This document shows, in pieces, positions 31,882 through 40,936 of a stretch of DNA of 64,000 nucleotides. Position numbers and translations under genes: made by a program. This DNA comes from Pseudohongiella spirulinae. GTDB lineage: Bacteria > Pseudomonadota > Gammaproteobacteria > Pseudomonadales > Pseudohongiellaceae. The DNA is taken from NCBI RefSeq assembly GCF_001444425.1, contig NZ_CP013189.1, positions 1,426,001-1,490,000 on the forward strand. Direction: 5' to 3'. A model generated the notes under the pieces. It worked only from the letters and a program-made list of their open reading frames with translations, was not told where the DNA came from and made no database searches. Numbering within the stretch: the stretch's first letter is position 1; each line of letters begins with the position of its first letter.

Positions 31882-32400
31882 TTAACGGGTTGTTGCGGTA
31901 ATCACTTCGACTTCAACAAACATCAGGGGGCCGACCAGGCGCGCAACCTCAACGGTAGAGCGGGCGGGCAGACGGGGCTGCTCCTCTGTTCCCCAATACA
32001 TACGGTAGGCTTCCATAAAACCGTTAAAGTCCATCTCACCACCATTGGCGGGGTCGCCGACCAGGAAAACGGTCATTTTTACGACATCACCCATGCTCAG
32101 TCCCAGATTCTCGAGATTGGCTTTGGTGCGTTCAAAGACACTGATGGCCTGTGTTTTGGTGTCGCCATAAAACTCCGGCGTACCACGCTGCGCATTGGGG
32201 TTGGCGGCCGCCGGTGTTACGCCACTGTGAAAAATGATAGAAGCGCCAGGACCCACTTCCACCGCGTTGGCGATGGGGAAGGTGCCTGCATTCGGGTGAA
32301 TGATCACGTCCTGGGCACTGACCTGAGCGGCGCCGAAGGAAAGCCCCAGGGCCAGTGATGCACCAAGTAATGAACGTTTGATCAGTGTTGCTTGTGCCAT
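31882..32400 (-). CDS. exported RidA-family protein
   Basis: RidA proteins hydrolyse reactive enamines and imines made by PLP or flavin enzymes and normally work in the cytosol. This 172-residue product begins with a clear signal peptide (RSLLGASLALGLSFGAAQVSAQ), so it should act in the periplasm. The conserved RidA features are visible: FHSGVTPA, QAISVFERTKANLENLG, VVKMTVFLVG, PARSTVEVARL (the arginine that binds substrate carboxylate) and a final VEVEVIT strand. Insertions around residues 65-80 make it longer than typical RidA (about 130). It lies between cytochrome c4 (47-base gap) and MaoC (48-base gap) in one probable operon. Confidence 0.88.
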   Translation of the reverse strand: MAQATLIKRSLLGASLALGLSFGAAQVSAQDVIIHPNAGTFPIANAVEVGPGASIIFHSGVTPAAANPNAQRGTPEFYGDTKTQAISVFERTKANLENLGLSMGDVVKMTVFLVGDPANGGEMDFNGFMEAYRMYWGTEEQPRLPARSTVEVARLVGPLMFVEVEVITATTR

Positions 32401-32447
32401 GGAAGATCTCCTCGAGGCAATTGGATTACAATTATAAAACCGGGCGG

Positions 32448-33080
32448 TTAGCGACCCAGTGTATTGATATAGCTGACAATATCTTTCATGGCCTGTCGGT
32501 CTGGTATGGTCTGCGCCATCATCCGCATTTGCGAGCCGTATTGATCGCGGGAGTCGTCACCGCGATACCCTTCTTTGAAATTGATCAGTTGATTCATCAG
32601 ATACCAGTCATTTTGACCGGCCAGTGCAGGCGCGTTCATGGCCTGATTACCCTCTGCGTTCGGTCCATGACAGGCTGCACAGGGTTGGTAAAGTGTCTGT
32701 CCGCGATCGGGATTGCCATCAGTGATGGTTATCTCTGCGGGTTTGTATTCCCAGGTCGCAACCCAGTCCAGAATGTCTTCTATACTCTCGTCAGTCAAAA
32801 TAACAGCCATGGGCTGCATTTCCTGCCCCGGAATGTCCTGTGGATGCGTGCCGCGCAGGCCGTCCCGGAACAACTCCAGTTGACGTTTCAGGTACCAGCG
32901 CTCCATGCCAGCCAGTCGCGGAGCATCAATGCCCTCATTACCCTGACCGTCGGTGCCATGACAGGTCAAACAGAACCGGTCACTGACTTCTACGCCATCG
33001 ACGGTAGCGGCCTGTGCTGTGGTGCACAAGACGGTGCCGACTGCCAAACTTAACCAGAATCCTGCTTTCTTACTCTTCAT
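32448..33080 (-). CDS. dihaem cytochrome c4-type protein
   Basis: The 210-residue product has a signal peptide (SLAVGTVLCTTAQA) and two class I cytochrome c domains. The haem-binding motifs are CLTCH (residues 37-41) and CAACH (134-138). This two-domain arrangement is that of cytochrome c4, a periplasmic or membrane-attached electron carrier to terminal oxidases. Potential axial methionines lie in each domain (QEMQPMAVIL and SQMRMMAQ). It is the first gene of a minus-strand operon with the exported RidA and MaoC. It is separated from the upstream TonB-receptor gene by a strong terminator. Confidence 0.92.
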   Translation of the reverse strand: MKSKKAGFWLSLAVGTVLCTTAQAATVDGVEVSDRFCLTCHGTDGQGNEGIDAPRLAGMERWYLKRQLELFRDGLRGTHPQDIPGQEMQPMAVILTDESIEDILDWVATWEYKPAEITITDGNPDRGQTLYQPCAACHGPNAEGNQAMNAPALAGQNDWYLMNQLINFKEGYRGDDSRDQYGSQMRMMAQTIPDRQAMKDIVSYINTLGR

Positions 33081-33097
33081 ACTTCTTTTCTCTCGTT

Positions 33098-33127
33098 AAA
33101 AAAGGGACGGGGCGAACCCCGTCCCTT
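33098..33127 (-). terminator. intrinsic terminator after the TonB receptor gene
   Basis: On the minus strand, AAGGGACGGGG and CCCCGTCCCTT form an 11-base-pair stem with a four-base loop, followed by a run of T residues. It lies between the receptor stop codon and the cytochrome c4 start and should separate their transcripts. Confidence 0.88.
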
Positions 33128-33148
33128 CGTTTCTACAGCCAGGAACGA

Positions 33149-35704
33149 TTACATATCGTACTGGACACGAGCATACACATAGCGACCGTTCGGGCTGTAT
33201 GCCGTCGAGGTCAGATACAGGTTGCTCGAGGTTGAGCCGAAGTCAACCGGACGCACCTTCGGTGGCATCTTGTCAAACAGGTTATCGGCACCCAGCACAA
33301 ATGACAGGTTTTCGCGGAACGAATAACCCAGTTCAGCGCTGAATATCACAGCATCGCTGACCCAGTAGTCACGTGACGCATCGGCTGAGGACGGCGCCAG
33401 TTTGTACTCATCATAGTAGTTAGCCTGAGCAGTAATGCGCAGGTCGCCCATCAGATGAGTGGCCCGGAAGTTGCCACGGTTTGTCGGGATACGCTCAGTC
33501 AGAGATATCTGAGTGGCGCGGTTCAACAGTCCCGGGGTGAACGAGTCAATTTCCTGATCCGTCCAGGCCCATGAGCCGTTGAATGTAGTGCGGCTGCCGT
33601 TGTCCCAATTCTGGGTATACGATGCCACAACTTCCACACCCTGGTTGGTGGTATCCATGTCATTGGTATAGTAACGGATTCGGGTCAGCGATCCCGCTCC
33701 GGCAATACCCGATGCTTCCAGCTCTTGCGCAATCTGCGGTGTAATGTCGAAGAAGCTGGAGTTCAGGATACGATCTTCCATCTTGATGTTGTAGTAATCA
33801 ACAGTCAAATCGATGGGGCCAACCTGAGTAGCGATACCGAGCGACAGGTTTTCAGATTTCTCCGGCGTCAGTACCTGACCCCCAAAACGTACAGAGATCG
33901 GATTGGTCGGTGGAATCTGACCCTGAGCAACCGGGATATTGTTGTCTACACCGGTTGCCAGGTTGGAGATGTTCGCCTGACCGGGAGATGGCGCACGGAA
34001 ACCGGTGCTGACTGTACCACGCAGATTGGTAGTGTCGGACAGACGGTATCGCATGGACAATTTGCCGTTGGTAGTGTCACCGAAGGAGTTATAGAAATCT
34101 TCATAGCGCAGTGCAGCACCAAGTAGCAGACGATCGGTTACGTCGGCCTCCAGGTCAACATAGAAGGCCCAGTTCTTGCGGTCCCAGGAGCCCTGCTGTT
34201 GCGGGCTGAAACCCTGGAAACCGTCGGAGCCAACACCAGCGCCCAGGTTCGCGTAAGGTCCGATACGCCATGAGTCTTCGTCGTAGTTGTCTGTCTTGAA
34301 GATTTCACGACGCCATTCAATACCGTAAGCGACACTCAGCGGGCTGTAAAAACCATCAATATCGACTGGCTTCACCAGATCCAGGCCGACAGTATTCTCA
34401 ATGGTAGTGTATATACCGGGACGGAATTCAGTGGGAGAATCCGGACCCATCGATGGGTTGGTGGTGTTGTACAGGAAGTAGTCAACACTTGAGTAACCCA
34501 GACCGACGCTGAGATCATAGCGGGTACCGTCGTCCAGTTCACCGCGGAAACCTGAGGTGTTGGAGACGTCTACCAGGTCTGCACCAAACTGCGGGGTATA
34601 ACCGCCCGGCCACCACTCAGTGAAACTGAAACAGTCTGGGTTGTTGATGCTTTCGGTCATGGCTGCCAGCGAGCTTGTGCCGTGTGCGGCATTGGGCCCG
34701 CGGGGAATCACCGGGCAGTTGCCACTGCCATCCTCGGTCACATCAAAAAACAGCTGGTTTGCACCGCTGGTAAATACACCACCGCGGTTTTCCGGGTTGC
34801 GGTAGAAGAAGCCCAGGTCGGTTGTTTTTTCACCATAGCCGCCGAATGAATAGAACTCCAGGTCATTACCCAGGTCGATACCAGCGTTAAAGAAGGTATT
34901 GAATGCTTCAATGTCCGGCAGACCCTGACGCATAACTGTGTCGCTGGTCAGCGATGACTCAAGCACCGCAATATTGCCGCGGTCAATGATGTCCTGAGCA
35001 TCTTGCCGCTGGATAGCCCGGTTGGTGGGCTGCTGGTTGGTTGCGTCAAAGCTCAGGCTCAGGAAACCGTTATTGCCCAGCGGCAGGCCTACGTTACCGG
35101 CCAGGTAGTGGGTTTCGCCGTCACTGTTCTGGGTGTACATACCAGTTCGGTATTCCAGCGACAGGCCTTCGCTGTTTTCTTTCAGGCGGAAGTTGAATAC
35201 CCCGGCAATAGCATCGGAGCCGTACTGTGCAGATGCGCCGTCACGCAAGACTTCGACCTGTTGCAGTGCAATAGATGGAATCATGGAGGTGTCGGGGAAA
35301 TGGGTACCTGTATTGCCATACTGAATGGCTGCTGAGCGGTGGCGACGTTTGCTGTTGACCAGAATCAGGGTGTCGTCTGCGGGCAGGCCACGGAGCTGAG
35401 TCGGGCGCACCAGGGATTGTGTGTCGCTGATGTCGCGTGCTTCAACGTTGAAAGACGGGACCAGGTTCCGCAGCAGGTCATTGATATCGGTGGTGCCTTG
35501 CTCACGGAAGTCCGTGCCGCCAATTACATCGATAGGCGCTGGAGAGTCCAGGGCTGTTCGTGGTGCACCACGCGAACCTGTGACAACAACTTCCTCCAGC
35601 TCTGGGGTGGCCTGCTGTGCATAGGCTGCGGGTGCAACAGCAGCCATTGAGCCCAGCAGCACCAGCGATGATGACAGTGTGCAGAGTTTAAGTGACTTGT
35701 TCAT
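33149..35704 (-). CDS. TonB-dependent outer-membrane receptor
   Basis: The 851-residue product has a signal peptide (SLVLLGSMAAVAPAAYAQ) and a TonB-box-like segment (TPELEEVVVTGSRG). A plug domain follows (about residues 45-180, with NDLLRNLVPSFNV, LRGLPADDTLILVNSKRR and VEVLRDGASAQYGSDAIAGVFNF). The rest is a 22-stranded barrel ending YVYARVQYDM, with a C-terminal aromatic strand. Receptors of this subclass, frequent in marine gammaproteobacteria, take up larger organic substrates as well as iron complexes; the sequence gives no siderophore-specific mark. The gene lies between a CadC-like regulator gene and the cytochrome c4/RidA operon on the same strand. The 201-base gap upstream (35705-35905) contains no further gene. 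Confidence 0.93.
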   Translation of the reverse strand: MNKSLKLCTLSSSLVLLGSMAAVAPAAYAQQATPELEEVVVTGSRGAPRTALDSPAPIDVIGGTDFREQGTTDINDLLRNLVPSFNVEARDISDTQSLVRPTQLRGLPADDTLILVNSKRRHRSAAIQYGNTGTHFPDTSMIPSIALQQVEVLRDGASAQYGSDAIAGVFNFRLKENSEGLSLEYRTGMYTQNSDGETHYLAGNVGLPLGNNGFLSLSFDATNQQPTNRAIQRQDAQDIIDRGNIAVLESSLTSDTVMRQGLPDIEAFNTFFNAGIDLGNDLEFYSFGGYGEKTTDLGFFYRNPENRGGVFTSGANQLFFDVTEDGSGNCPVIPRGPNAAHGTSSLAAMTESINNPDCFSFTEWWPGGYTPQFGADLVDVSNTSGFRGELDDGTRYDLSVGLGYSSVDYFLYNTTNPSMGPDSPTEFRPGIYTTIENTVGLDLVKPVDIDGFYSPLSVAYGIEWRREIFKTDNYDEDSWRIGPYANLGAGVGSDGFQGFSPQQQGSWDRKNWAFYVDLEADVTDRLLLGAALRYEDFYNSFGDTTNGKLSMRYRLSDTTNLRGTVSTGFRAPSPGQANISNLATGVDNNIPVAQGQIPPTNPISVRFGGQVLTPEKSENLSLGIATQVGPIDLTVDYYNIKMEDRILNSSFFDITPQIAQELEASGIAGAGSLTRIRYYTNDMDTTNQGVEVVASYTQNWDNGSRTTFNGSWAWTDQEIDSFTPGLLNRATQISLTERIPTNRGNFRATHLMGDLRITAQANYYDEYKLAPSSADASRDYWVSDAVIFSAELGYSFRENLSFVLGADNLFDKMPPKVRPVDFGSTSSNLYLTSTAYSPNGRYVYARVQYDM

Positions 35705-35905
35705 TGATTTTTCCTTTTATGTAGTAAGTGCATCTTGTTCGTGAACCGATTAAGAGCCTGCCGTGCTGAATTATTATGGTTGTTGCACCAACGGCACTCT
35801 GATTATTGAGTCATTGCATCAGTAAAGTCCTCCCTAAAACCTTCTTAATACCTACTAAAACACTCTTGAATAACGCGTCAGACAAGGCTTTGCACTGTGG
35901 AGGTC

Positions 35906-38089
35906 TCAATGAATGCGAACCGCATTCAAGGCAGAAGACTGTGATTGTCGCAGGGCGCGATAGCGCTCGTACTCTGCCCACTGGTGTTCGCTCCACAGGT
36001 TGTTTCTGGTCATAAACTGCTGCTTCTCATAGATATCGCGGGACTTGCGACTCAGTGGGACGCCAGTCACCGTTTCCATGGCCATCACGCCTTCCATCAG
36101 ACGGCGTTGCCAGCTTATTCCCGCGCCCAGGGACTCCAGCAGTTCCTGATATTCCGGTGCATGAAGAACCTGCTCAGGGAACAATTTCTCGGCAGCGTGG
36201 GTGACGTTGAACAGCCTTCGGAGCTGCACGGGTTGCAGGTTTTGCCAGTAGGCAATACCTGTTTCCAGATCGCCTGCCATAAAAGCCAGTACACCATTAT
36301 TGTAGGAGAAGTCGGGGTGTTTCTTCATGAGGTCGAGGTAGCTGCCATCGTCAGCGCGAATATCGCCGGATAAAAATGCCATGACGCTTTCAGTGTAATG
36401 CGTCAAAATGCCCTCCTGGTCCACTTCCCGCTGTTGATTGAGATAAATCTGGGCCTGACGAAAATCGCCCAGCAGGGCCAGGTTAACGGCTACGGAGCCA
36501 AGATAGGCGACATGATAAGGTCGCTGCTGAAGCTGGTTCTTACGGGCGATGACTGATTCCGAAGGAGTCAATACATTGTTACGGTAACTCCAGACTTCAT
36601 CCGGGGATATCTCGTAGGGGCCGACCTCTGATGCCAGATTCAGAAACTGATTTGCTTCCTCGTACATCCGTGCGCCGATAAGCAAGAGTGCATAATGCGC
36701 CATTGCGAACCGAGGTGGATTTTCAGACAGAATCTGCTCCCTCAATTGCATTTCCTGCTGAACGTAACTGGACCCACGCATGCGCAATTTGATCGCGTGG
36801 ATAGAGTCAAGGACCGGGCTGTCGGGGTCAATACGGCTGACCTCGCGATGCACATCCAGGACCAGTTGCAGTAGCTCATTAATCCTTTCAGTGCCACTGT
36901 ATACGGCCAGATTGTTGGCGGCTGTTGCCATGCCGTGATAGGCATTCAGAAAGTCCGGGTCAAGCTCCACAGCAGCCTGGTGATGTTCTATCGCCAGTTG
37001 CCAGTCAGCCGGGTTGAACTGGTTATTGTAGAATTCCCCGCGCAGGAAGCGTTCATAGGCAAGAGGATTAGTAGTGCCCCAGTCGCGCATCTGGCTACGC
37101 TCTGCCTCGTTGAGGTAGATGCGCAAAGCGCTGACCACATTCTCGACAATCTCATCCTGAACGGCAAATATATCATCCATCGGCAGGTCAAACTGATCTG
37201 AGTACTCCCGCAGGCCGTTGTCGGCTCTTACGAGCTGCACAATGACTCGCAACCGTCCTTCAGAGCTCATTACACTGCCTTGCAGAATGTGATCAGCAGA
37301 TTGTATGTAATGAGTTGTGCCGTTGGTCTGCAATGCAGCATTCATCAGTTCAGGCGAACGCGGCGGTGATATGATCTGTAAATGTGTCAACTTGGCCAGG
37401 CCATGGATAAGCGCCTCGCGAATGCCTTCGGCGAGTATCTGGTTTGCATCGCTGAAGTCGCGACTGGCGAATGGCAGCACGGTCAGTCTGATGACGCCAT
37501 CAGCTTCAGGCGTTGAATCAGGTGAGCGAAGCATTCCCGGAACTGTCAGTACGGCGATAATCAGCACCAGAGCCGCTGCCATGCGTGTCCAGACTGGTTG
37601 ATTGGACAGCCAGTTGCTGCGGTCTGAAGACGATTGTTGTTCAGACCGGTCTCGCACCAAGTTGGATTCAGGCTGGCCCGAGGTGGGCTCTTTCGCCATT
37701 TCCGCTGCCGCAGACTGTTGCTGCGCAGGGAAATTTACGGTGGCGATCAGGGTGTAACCGCGCTTGGGTATGGTCTTGATGTAGCGGGGTTGGCCGGCCC
37801 TGTCGTTCAGGGCGCTGCGTAACTCGGCAATCGCCTTATGAACAGCGTGATCACCGGCGATCGGTGAGCGCCAGATGATTTCAAGCATGTCCGAAGGACT
37901 GACAACCTGACCGACATGGTCAATCAACATGCGCAACACATCCATGCTGCGCGGGGTTATTTTCACCGGTTCTGATTCGCTGTTTGTGGGATCAATTTTT
38001 GAGACAGTACAAGTACTCGGCGACACTAGCCAGTCGCCGATCTGTATGCTCTGATATTGCTGTGTTTCGTAGCTTGTTTTTATGGCCAT
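35906..38089 (-). CDS. CadC-like membrane regulator: winged helix, transmembrane segment, TPR region
   Basis: The 727-residue product has an OmpR/PhoB-type winged helix at the N-terminus (about residues 15-115; VKITPRSMDVLRMLIDHVGQVVS, HAVHKAIAELRSAL, KTIPKRGYTLIA). A variable Gln/Ser-rich linker and a single membrane segment (about 165-185, MAAALVLIIAVLTV) follow. The long C-terminal part has a VLPF...ILAEGIREALI region and repeated helical units (HHQAAVELDPDFLNAYHGMATA) of the TPR type. It would sense an envelope signal and bind DNA directly, like CadC and ToxR. The ATG at 38089 is chosen over a TTG at 38119. The adjacent TonB receptor and the divergent amine oxidase are the likely targets, by location. 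Confidence 0.88.
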   Translation of the reverse strand: MAIKTSYETQQYQSIQIGDWLVSPSTCTVSKIDPTNSESEPVKITPRSMDVLRMLIDHVGQVVSPSDMLEIIWRSPIAGDHAVHKAIAELRSALNDRAGQPRYIKTIPKRGYTLIATVNFPAQQQSAAAEMAKEPTSGQPESNLVRDRSEQQSSSDRSNWLSNQPVWTRMAAALVLIIAVLTVPGMLRSPDSTPEADGVIRLTVLPFASRDFSDANQILAEGIREALIHGLAKLTHLQIISPPRSPELMNAALQTNGTTHYIQSADHILQGSVMSSEGRLRVIVQLVRADNGLREYSDQFDLPMDDIFAVQDEIVENVVSALRIYLNEAERSQMRDWGTTNPLAYERFLRGEFYNNQFNPADWQLAIEHHQAAVELDPDFLNAYHGMATAANNLAVYSGTERINELLQLVLDVHREVSRIDPDSPVLDSIHAIKLRMRGSSYVQQEMQLREQILSENPPRFAMAHYALLLIGARMYEEANQFLNLASEVGPYEISPDEVWSYRNNVLTPSESVIARKNQLQQRPYHVAYLGSVAVNLALLGDFRQAQIYLNQQREVDQEGILTHYTESVMAFLSGDIRADDGSYLDLMKKHPDFSYNNGVLAFMAGDLETGIAYWQNLQPVQLRRLFNVTHAAEKLFPEQVLHAPEYQELLESLGAGISWQRRLMEGVMAMETVTGVPLSRKSRDIYEKQQFMTRNNLWSEHQWAEYERYRALRQSQSSALNAVRIH

Positions 38090-38518
38090 AGGCTTTATTT
38101 CTAATATTCCTGTATGCAAACAAAAAGTCCGTCAAACGTCAAGCATTTACGAGTAATGTTTGCGTGACATCAAGGGTTCGCCAGATACAGTTGTGTCATA
38201 TTGTTTCTGCTGTACCGGCAGTGCCGATAGTGCCAATGGTCATGCAAGTTAGAGGCCATGGGCAGGGAGTTGCTGTCCAGCCGGAGAACAGGATGGGGCC
38301 GACGATATTTGGCGGCCACTGCGGTGCTTGGCTTGATTTTTTGCACAGTTTTGGTGCGGGATAGCTGGCTTGCCTATGCGGTCAGATGCAGGCTGGTAGG
38401 TTTTAAGGATGTTTTTGGCAGGACTTTCGGTGCTGCATTGGAGCATAATACGGTCAAAGCAGTCCGTATCAGCAGGTTGATGCGGTGGAACAAGTAGTAT
38501 AAGCAGAGGATTTTGTTA

Positions 38519-40090
38519 GTGTCGAAACCAGTAACTCGTCGAGAATTCCTGAATTTAATCGCCGCTACAGGTGGCGTTGCTACGGTGTTGGGTGTAGGCG
38601 GTGCGCTGGGGCTCATCCCTGCAAGCACACAGGCCAGCGTCCCAAACCTGATGCCGCTTAACGGCCAGCGCAGGCGCGTCGTGGTGCTTGGCGGTGGCAT
38701 ATCGGGTCTGACGACGGCCTATGAACTTGGCAAGGTCGGTTACGATTGCACGGTGCTGGAATCTTCCCACCGTTGTGGTGGGCGCATTATGACTGTTCGC
38801 CATGGTGATCTGATTGATGAGATCGGTAACCCCCAGATCTGTAAATTTGATGATGAGCCGCACCTGTATTTCAACTGTGGTGCCGCCCGTTTGCCAAGTT
38901 CGCATAAGAACACCCTCAATTATTGCAAGGAGTTGGGTGTTGAACTGGAAATGTTTATCAATGAGAACAAGCATGCGCTGGTCCATGATCCAGACCTCAA
39001 CGGCGGCAAACCGATGCGCAATATCGACGTCAGCACCAACCTGAAAGGTTTCATGGCAGAGCTGATGTTCAAGGGCTTTAATAACGCGGAGCTTGATCAG
39101 CCATTTACTGACGATGAGGCTGCGAAACTGCTGGCAGTCATCCGGCAGTTTGGTGACCTGGATGAGGATGGTCGTTATTCTGGCAGTCTGCGAAATGGTT
39201 ATGCCTCGGGCGGATTTATTAGCGACCCGGTACAGAAGGAAATGATACATGTGCGTGACCTGCTCAAGGCAAATACCGGTCTGCTACGCTCTGTTTTGCT
39301 GGAAAATGAAGGGGAAACAGCGCCGATGCTGATGCAGCCCATTGGCGGAATGGATAACATAATCAAAGGGTTTCTGCGCAAGTTGGAAGGCAAGGTTGAG
39401 TATCACGCCATGGTGATGGCAGTGCATGATCATGGTGATCAGATCGACGTTACCTATGATCAGAATGGCCAGCGCCTCACGATTACTGCGGACTACGTGT
39501 TTAACTGCATTCCTTCGCACCTGATGGTCGGCATTGAAAACAATTTCCCGGAAGAATACCGGTCTGCGATGAAATCGATCCGACGGGGTGAGGCCTTTAA
39601 AGGTGCTTTCCAGATGAAGCAGCGCTTCTGGGAAAATGAAGAGATTTATGGCGGTATCACCTGGACTAATCAGCCTATCCGCCAAATCTGGTATCCCTTC
39701 CATGGTCTGTTGAAGCAGAAAGGTGTCATGCTGGCAGCTTATGATTATGGTGGTGGCTCTGGTTTCATGCGTATGACACATGATGAGCGTATTGAGGCCA
39801 TGTTAAGTCAGGGTGAGAAAATCCACCCGCAGTATCGTGAGATGGCCGAACATGGCATTACGATAGCCTGGCACCGCATGAATCACATGCTGGGATGTTC
39901 CGCTCGCTGGGGTGCAAGGACTCCGGAAAACGAGCGTAATTACCAGATCCTGCAGCAACCGGCTGGTCGTCACTACATGATTGGCGATCAGATCAGTCGC
40001 AAGTCGGCCTGGATGGAAAGCGCCATTCAATCTGCCCACTGGGCAATGGCGCATATGGATCAACGCGTGCGGGCAGAAGCCGGCGCTTGA
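38519..40090 (+). CDS. Tat-exported flavin amine oxidase-family protein
   Basis: The 523-residue product begins with a twin-arginine signal (TRREFLNLIAATGG), so it should be folded with its cofactor and exported. The FAD-binding fold follows with VVVLGGGISGLTTAYELG and a second glycine motif region SHRCGGRIMT, as in monoamine oxidases and L-amino-acid oxidases. The C-terminal FAD contact is GRHYMIGDQIS, followed by WMESAIQSAHWA. Translation most likely starts with GTG at 38519: AGAGGA lies nine bases upstream, while an in-frame TTG at 38513 is too close. The 429-base gap between this gene and the CadC-like regulator (38090-38518) contains no convincing gene. The amine substrate is unknown. 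Confidence 0.9.
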   Translation: MSKPVTRREFLNLIAATGGVATVLGVGGALGLIPASTQASVPNLMPLNGQRRRVVVLGGGISGLTTAYELGKVGYDCTVLESSHRCGGRIMTVRHGDLIDEIGNPQICKFDDEPHLYFNCGAARLPSSHKNTLNYCKELGVELEMFINENKHALVHDPDLNGGKPMRNIDVSTNLKGFMAELMFKGFNNAELDQPFTDDEAAKLLAVIRQFGDLDEDGRYSGSLRNGYASGGFISDPVQKEMIHVRDLLKANTGLLRSVLLENEGETAPMLMQPIGGMDNIIKGFLRKLEGKVEYHAMVMAVHDHGDQIDVTYDQNGQRLTITADYVFNCIPSHLMVGIENNFPEEYRSAMKSIRRGEAFKGAFQMKQRFWENEEIYGGITWTNQPIRQIWYPFHGLLKQKGVMLAAYDYGGGSGFMRMTHDERIEAMLSQGEKIHPQYREMAEHGITIAWHRMNHMLGCSARWGARTPENERNYQILQQPAGRHYMIGDQISRKSAWMESAIQSAHWAMAHMDQRVRAEAGA

Positions 40091-40093
40091 TAT

Positions 40094-40191
40094 GGACGCC
40101 TTCAGGCGTCCTGGATAAGTAGTCTCTGTAGTTCCTCTTGATGGGTAGTCATTGGGGGTTGTCCGGATAATTCGGGCAACCCTTTCTTTTT
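40094..40191 (+). terminator. terminator region after the amine oxidase
   Basis: Two hairpins follow the stop codon. The first, GGACGCC-TTCA-GGCGTCC (40094-40111), has no T run and may protect the 3' end. The second, GGGTTGTCCG paired with CGGGCAACCC (40156-40182) and followed by TTTCTTTTT, is a normal intrinsic terminator. Confidence 0.8.
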
Positions 40192-40214
40192 GGGTCAGAA
40201 AAAACTGAATCGAC

Positions 40215-40262
40215 TTGATGTAAATCAAAACCTGCTTTTGGGGCTGATCTAACATCTGGCCT
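40215..40262 (+). promoter_or_regulatory. FNR/Anr-type site and promoter of the small exported protein
   Basis: TTGATGTAAATCAA (40215-40228) is a perfect TTGAT-N4-ATCAA box. A -10-like TAACAT lies at 40250-40255, which puts the start near 40262 and the box centred about 41 bases upstream, the position of class II FNR-activated promoters. The downstream gene begins at 40313. Confidence 0.65.
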
Positions 40263-40312
40263 ACAAAAAAGACATTCCATTCATCGGCAGTGGACATTAT
40301 TCAGGGGTGACT

Positions 40313-40717
40313 ATGAGCGTAAGACTTTCTAAACAGGGCTTGATCAAGGCAGGAATATTGACAGCCGGGCTGATGGCTTTTGGCCAGGGAGCGTTGGCAC
40401 AGATCGATGGTGTTTATCACTCGGATGCGGGCGACGAATGTGTGCTGACAATCAGTGAGATCAATATCCCGGCGCCCAAATTTGGTGACGGTTATTTCCG
40501 TGTTGAATCACGCGGCAAAGCAGCTTGTATGTGGGATGGGGTCGGCATGGGTCAGTCCACCTACCTGGTGGGTGGTTATGTCACTTTGCCACCCGTTTTC
40601 AATCGTGTCTATATATCAGCCAAGTGGCTGTTTGGTCCGACCAGCCCGAAAATTGAAATGGTCCAGACCAATGAGCAGGGTGAAGTGTTGCTGACGGCGA
40701 CATATACCCGGCAGTAA
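40313..40717 (+). CDS. small exported protein of unknown function under an FNR-type promoter
   Basis: The 134-residue product has a signal peptide (LIKAGILTAGLMAFGQGALAQ) and a mature part of about 105 residues with two cysteines (DECVLT and KAACMWD), which could form a disulfide. It is beta-rich (YHSDAGDECVLTISEI, STYLVGGYVTLPP, EVLLTATYTRQ) and shows no motif I recognise. The ATG at 40313 follows a purine-rich CAGGGG site; the in-frame GTG at 40307 is less likely. The gene stands alone between two terminators. It would be induced at low oxygen if the upstream box is functional, and a periplasmic location is predicted. Function is unknown. Confidence 0.75.
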   Translation: MSVRLSKQGLIKAGILTAGLMAFGQGALAQIDGVYHSDAGDECVLTISEINIPAPKFGDGYFRVESRGKAACMWDGVGMGQSTYLVGGYVTLPPVFNRVYISAKWLFGPTSPKIEMVQTNEQGEVLLTATYTRQ

Positions 40718-40754
40718 TTCCTCCGCGGGAATCTTTAGCCATTCTGGCACATGG

Positions 40755-40789
40755 CGGGAGAGTGATGACTGGCACTCTCCCGTTTTTTT
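40755..40789 (+). terminator. intrinsic terminator after the small exported protein gene
   Basis: CGGGAGAGTG (40755-40764) pairs perfectly with CACTCTCCCG (40773-40782) and is followed by seven T residues. Confidence 0.92.
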
Positions 40790-40936
40790 ATTGTCAATTG
40801 TCATCTTGTCTTTTCCTTCTGTCGCAGTACAAGCTGAATCAGTTCATAATCTGTTGAACTGCGTTCACGGCTGGTTTAGTCTTCGTATCTCTGAAAACTG
40901 GTAATAGCCGATTTAACCGCGTCAGGAGCACAATAA

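Noticed and set aside
32385-33053. 222-codon plus-strand frame opposite the cytochrome c4 gene
   Set aside because: The minus strand has a signal peptide and two CxxCH motifs in the right order, so the plus-strand frame is a shadow.
38258-38497. 79-codon plus-strand frame with a hydrophobic stretch between the CadC-like regulator and the amine oxidase
   Set aside because: It has an ATG after AGAGG but no recognised motif, and Arg-rich composition unlike the neighbours. I judge it unlikely, though not impossible, as a small membrane protein.
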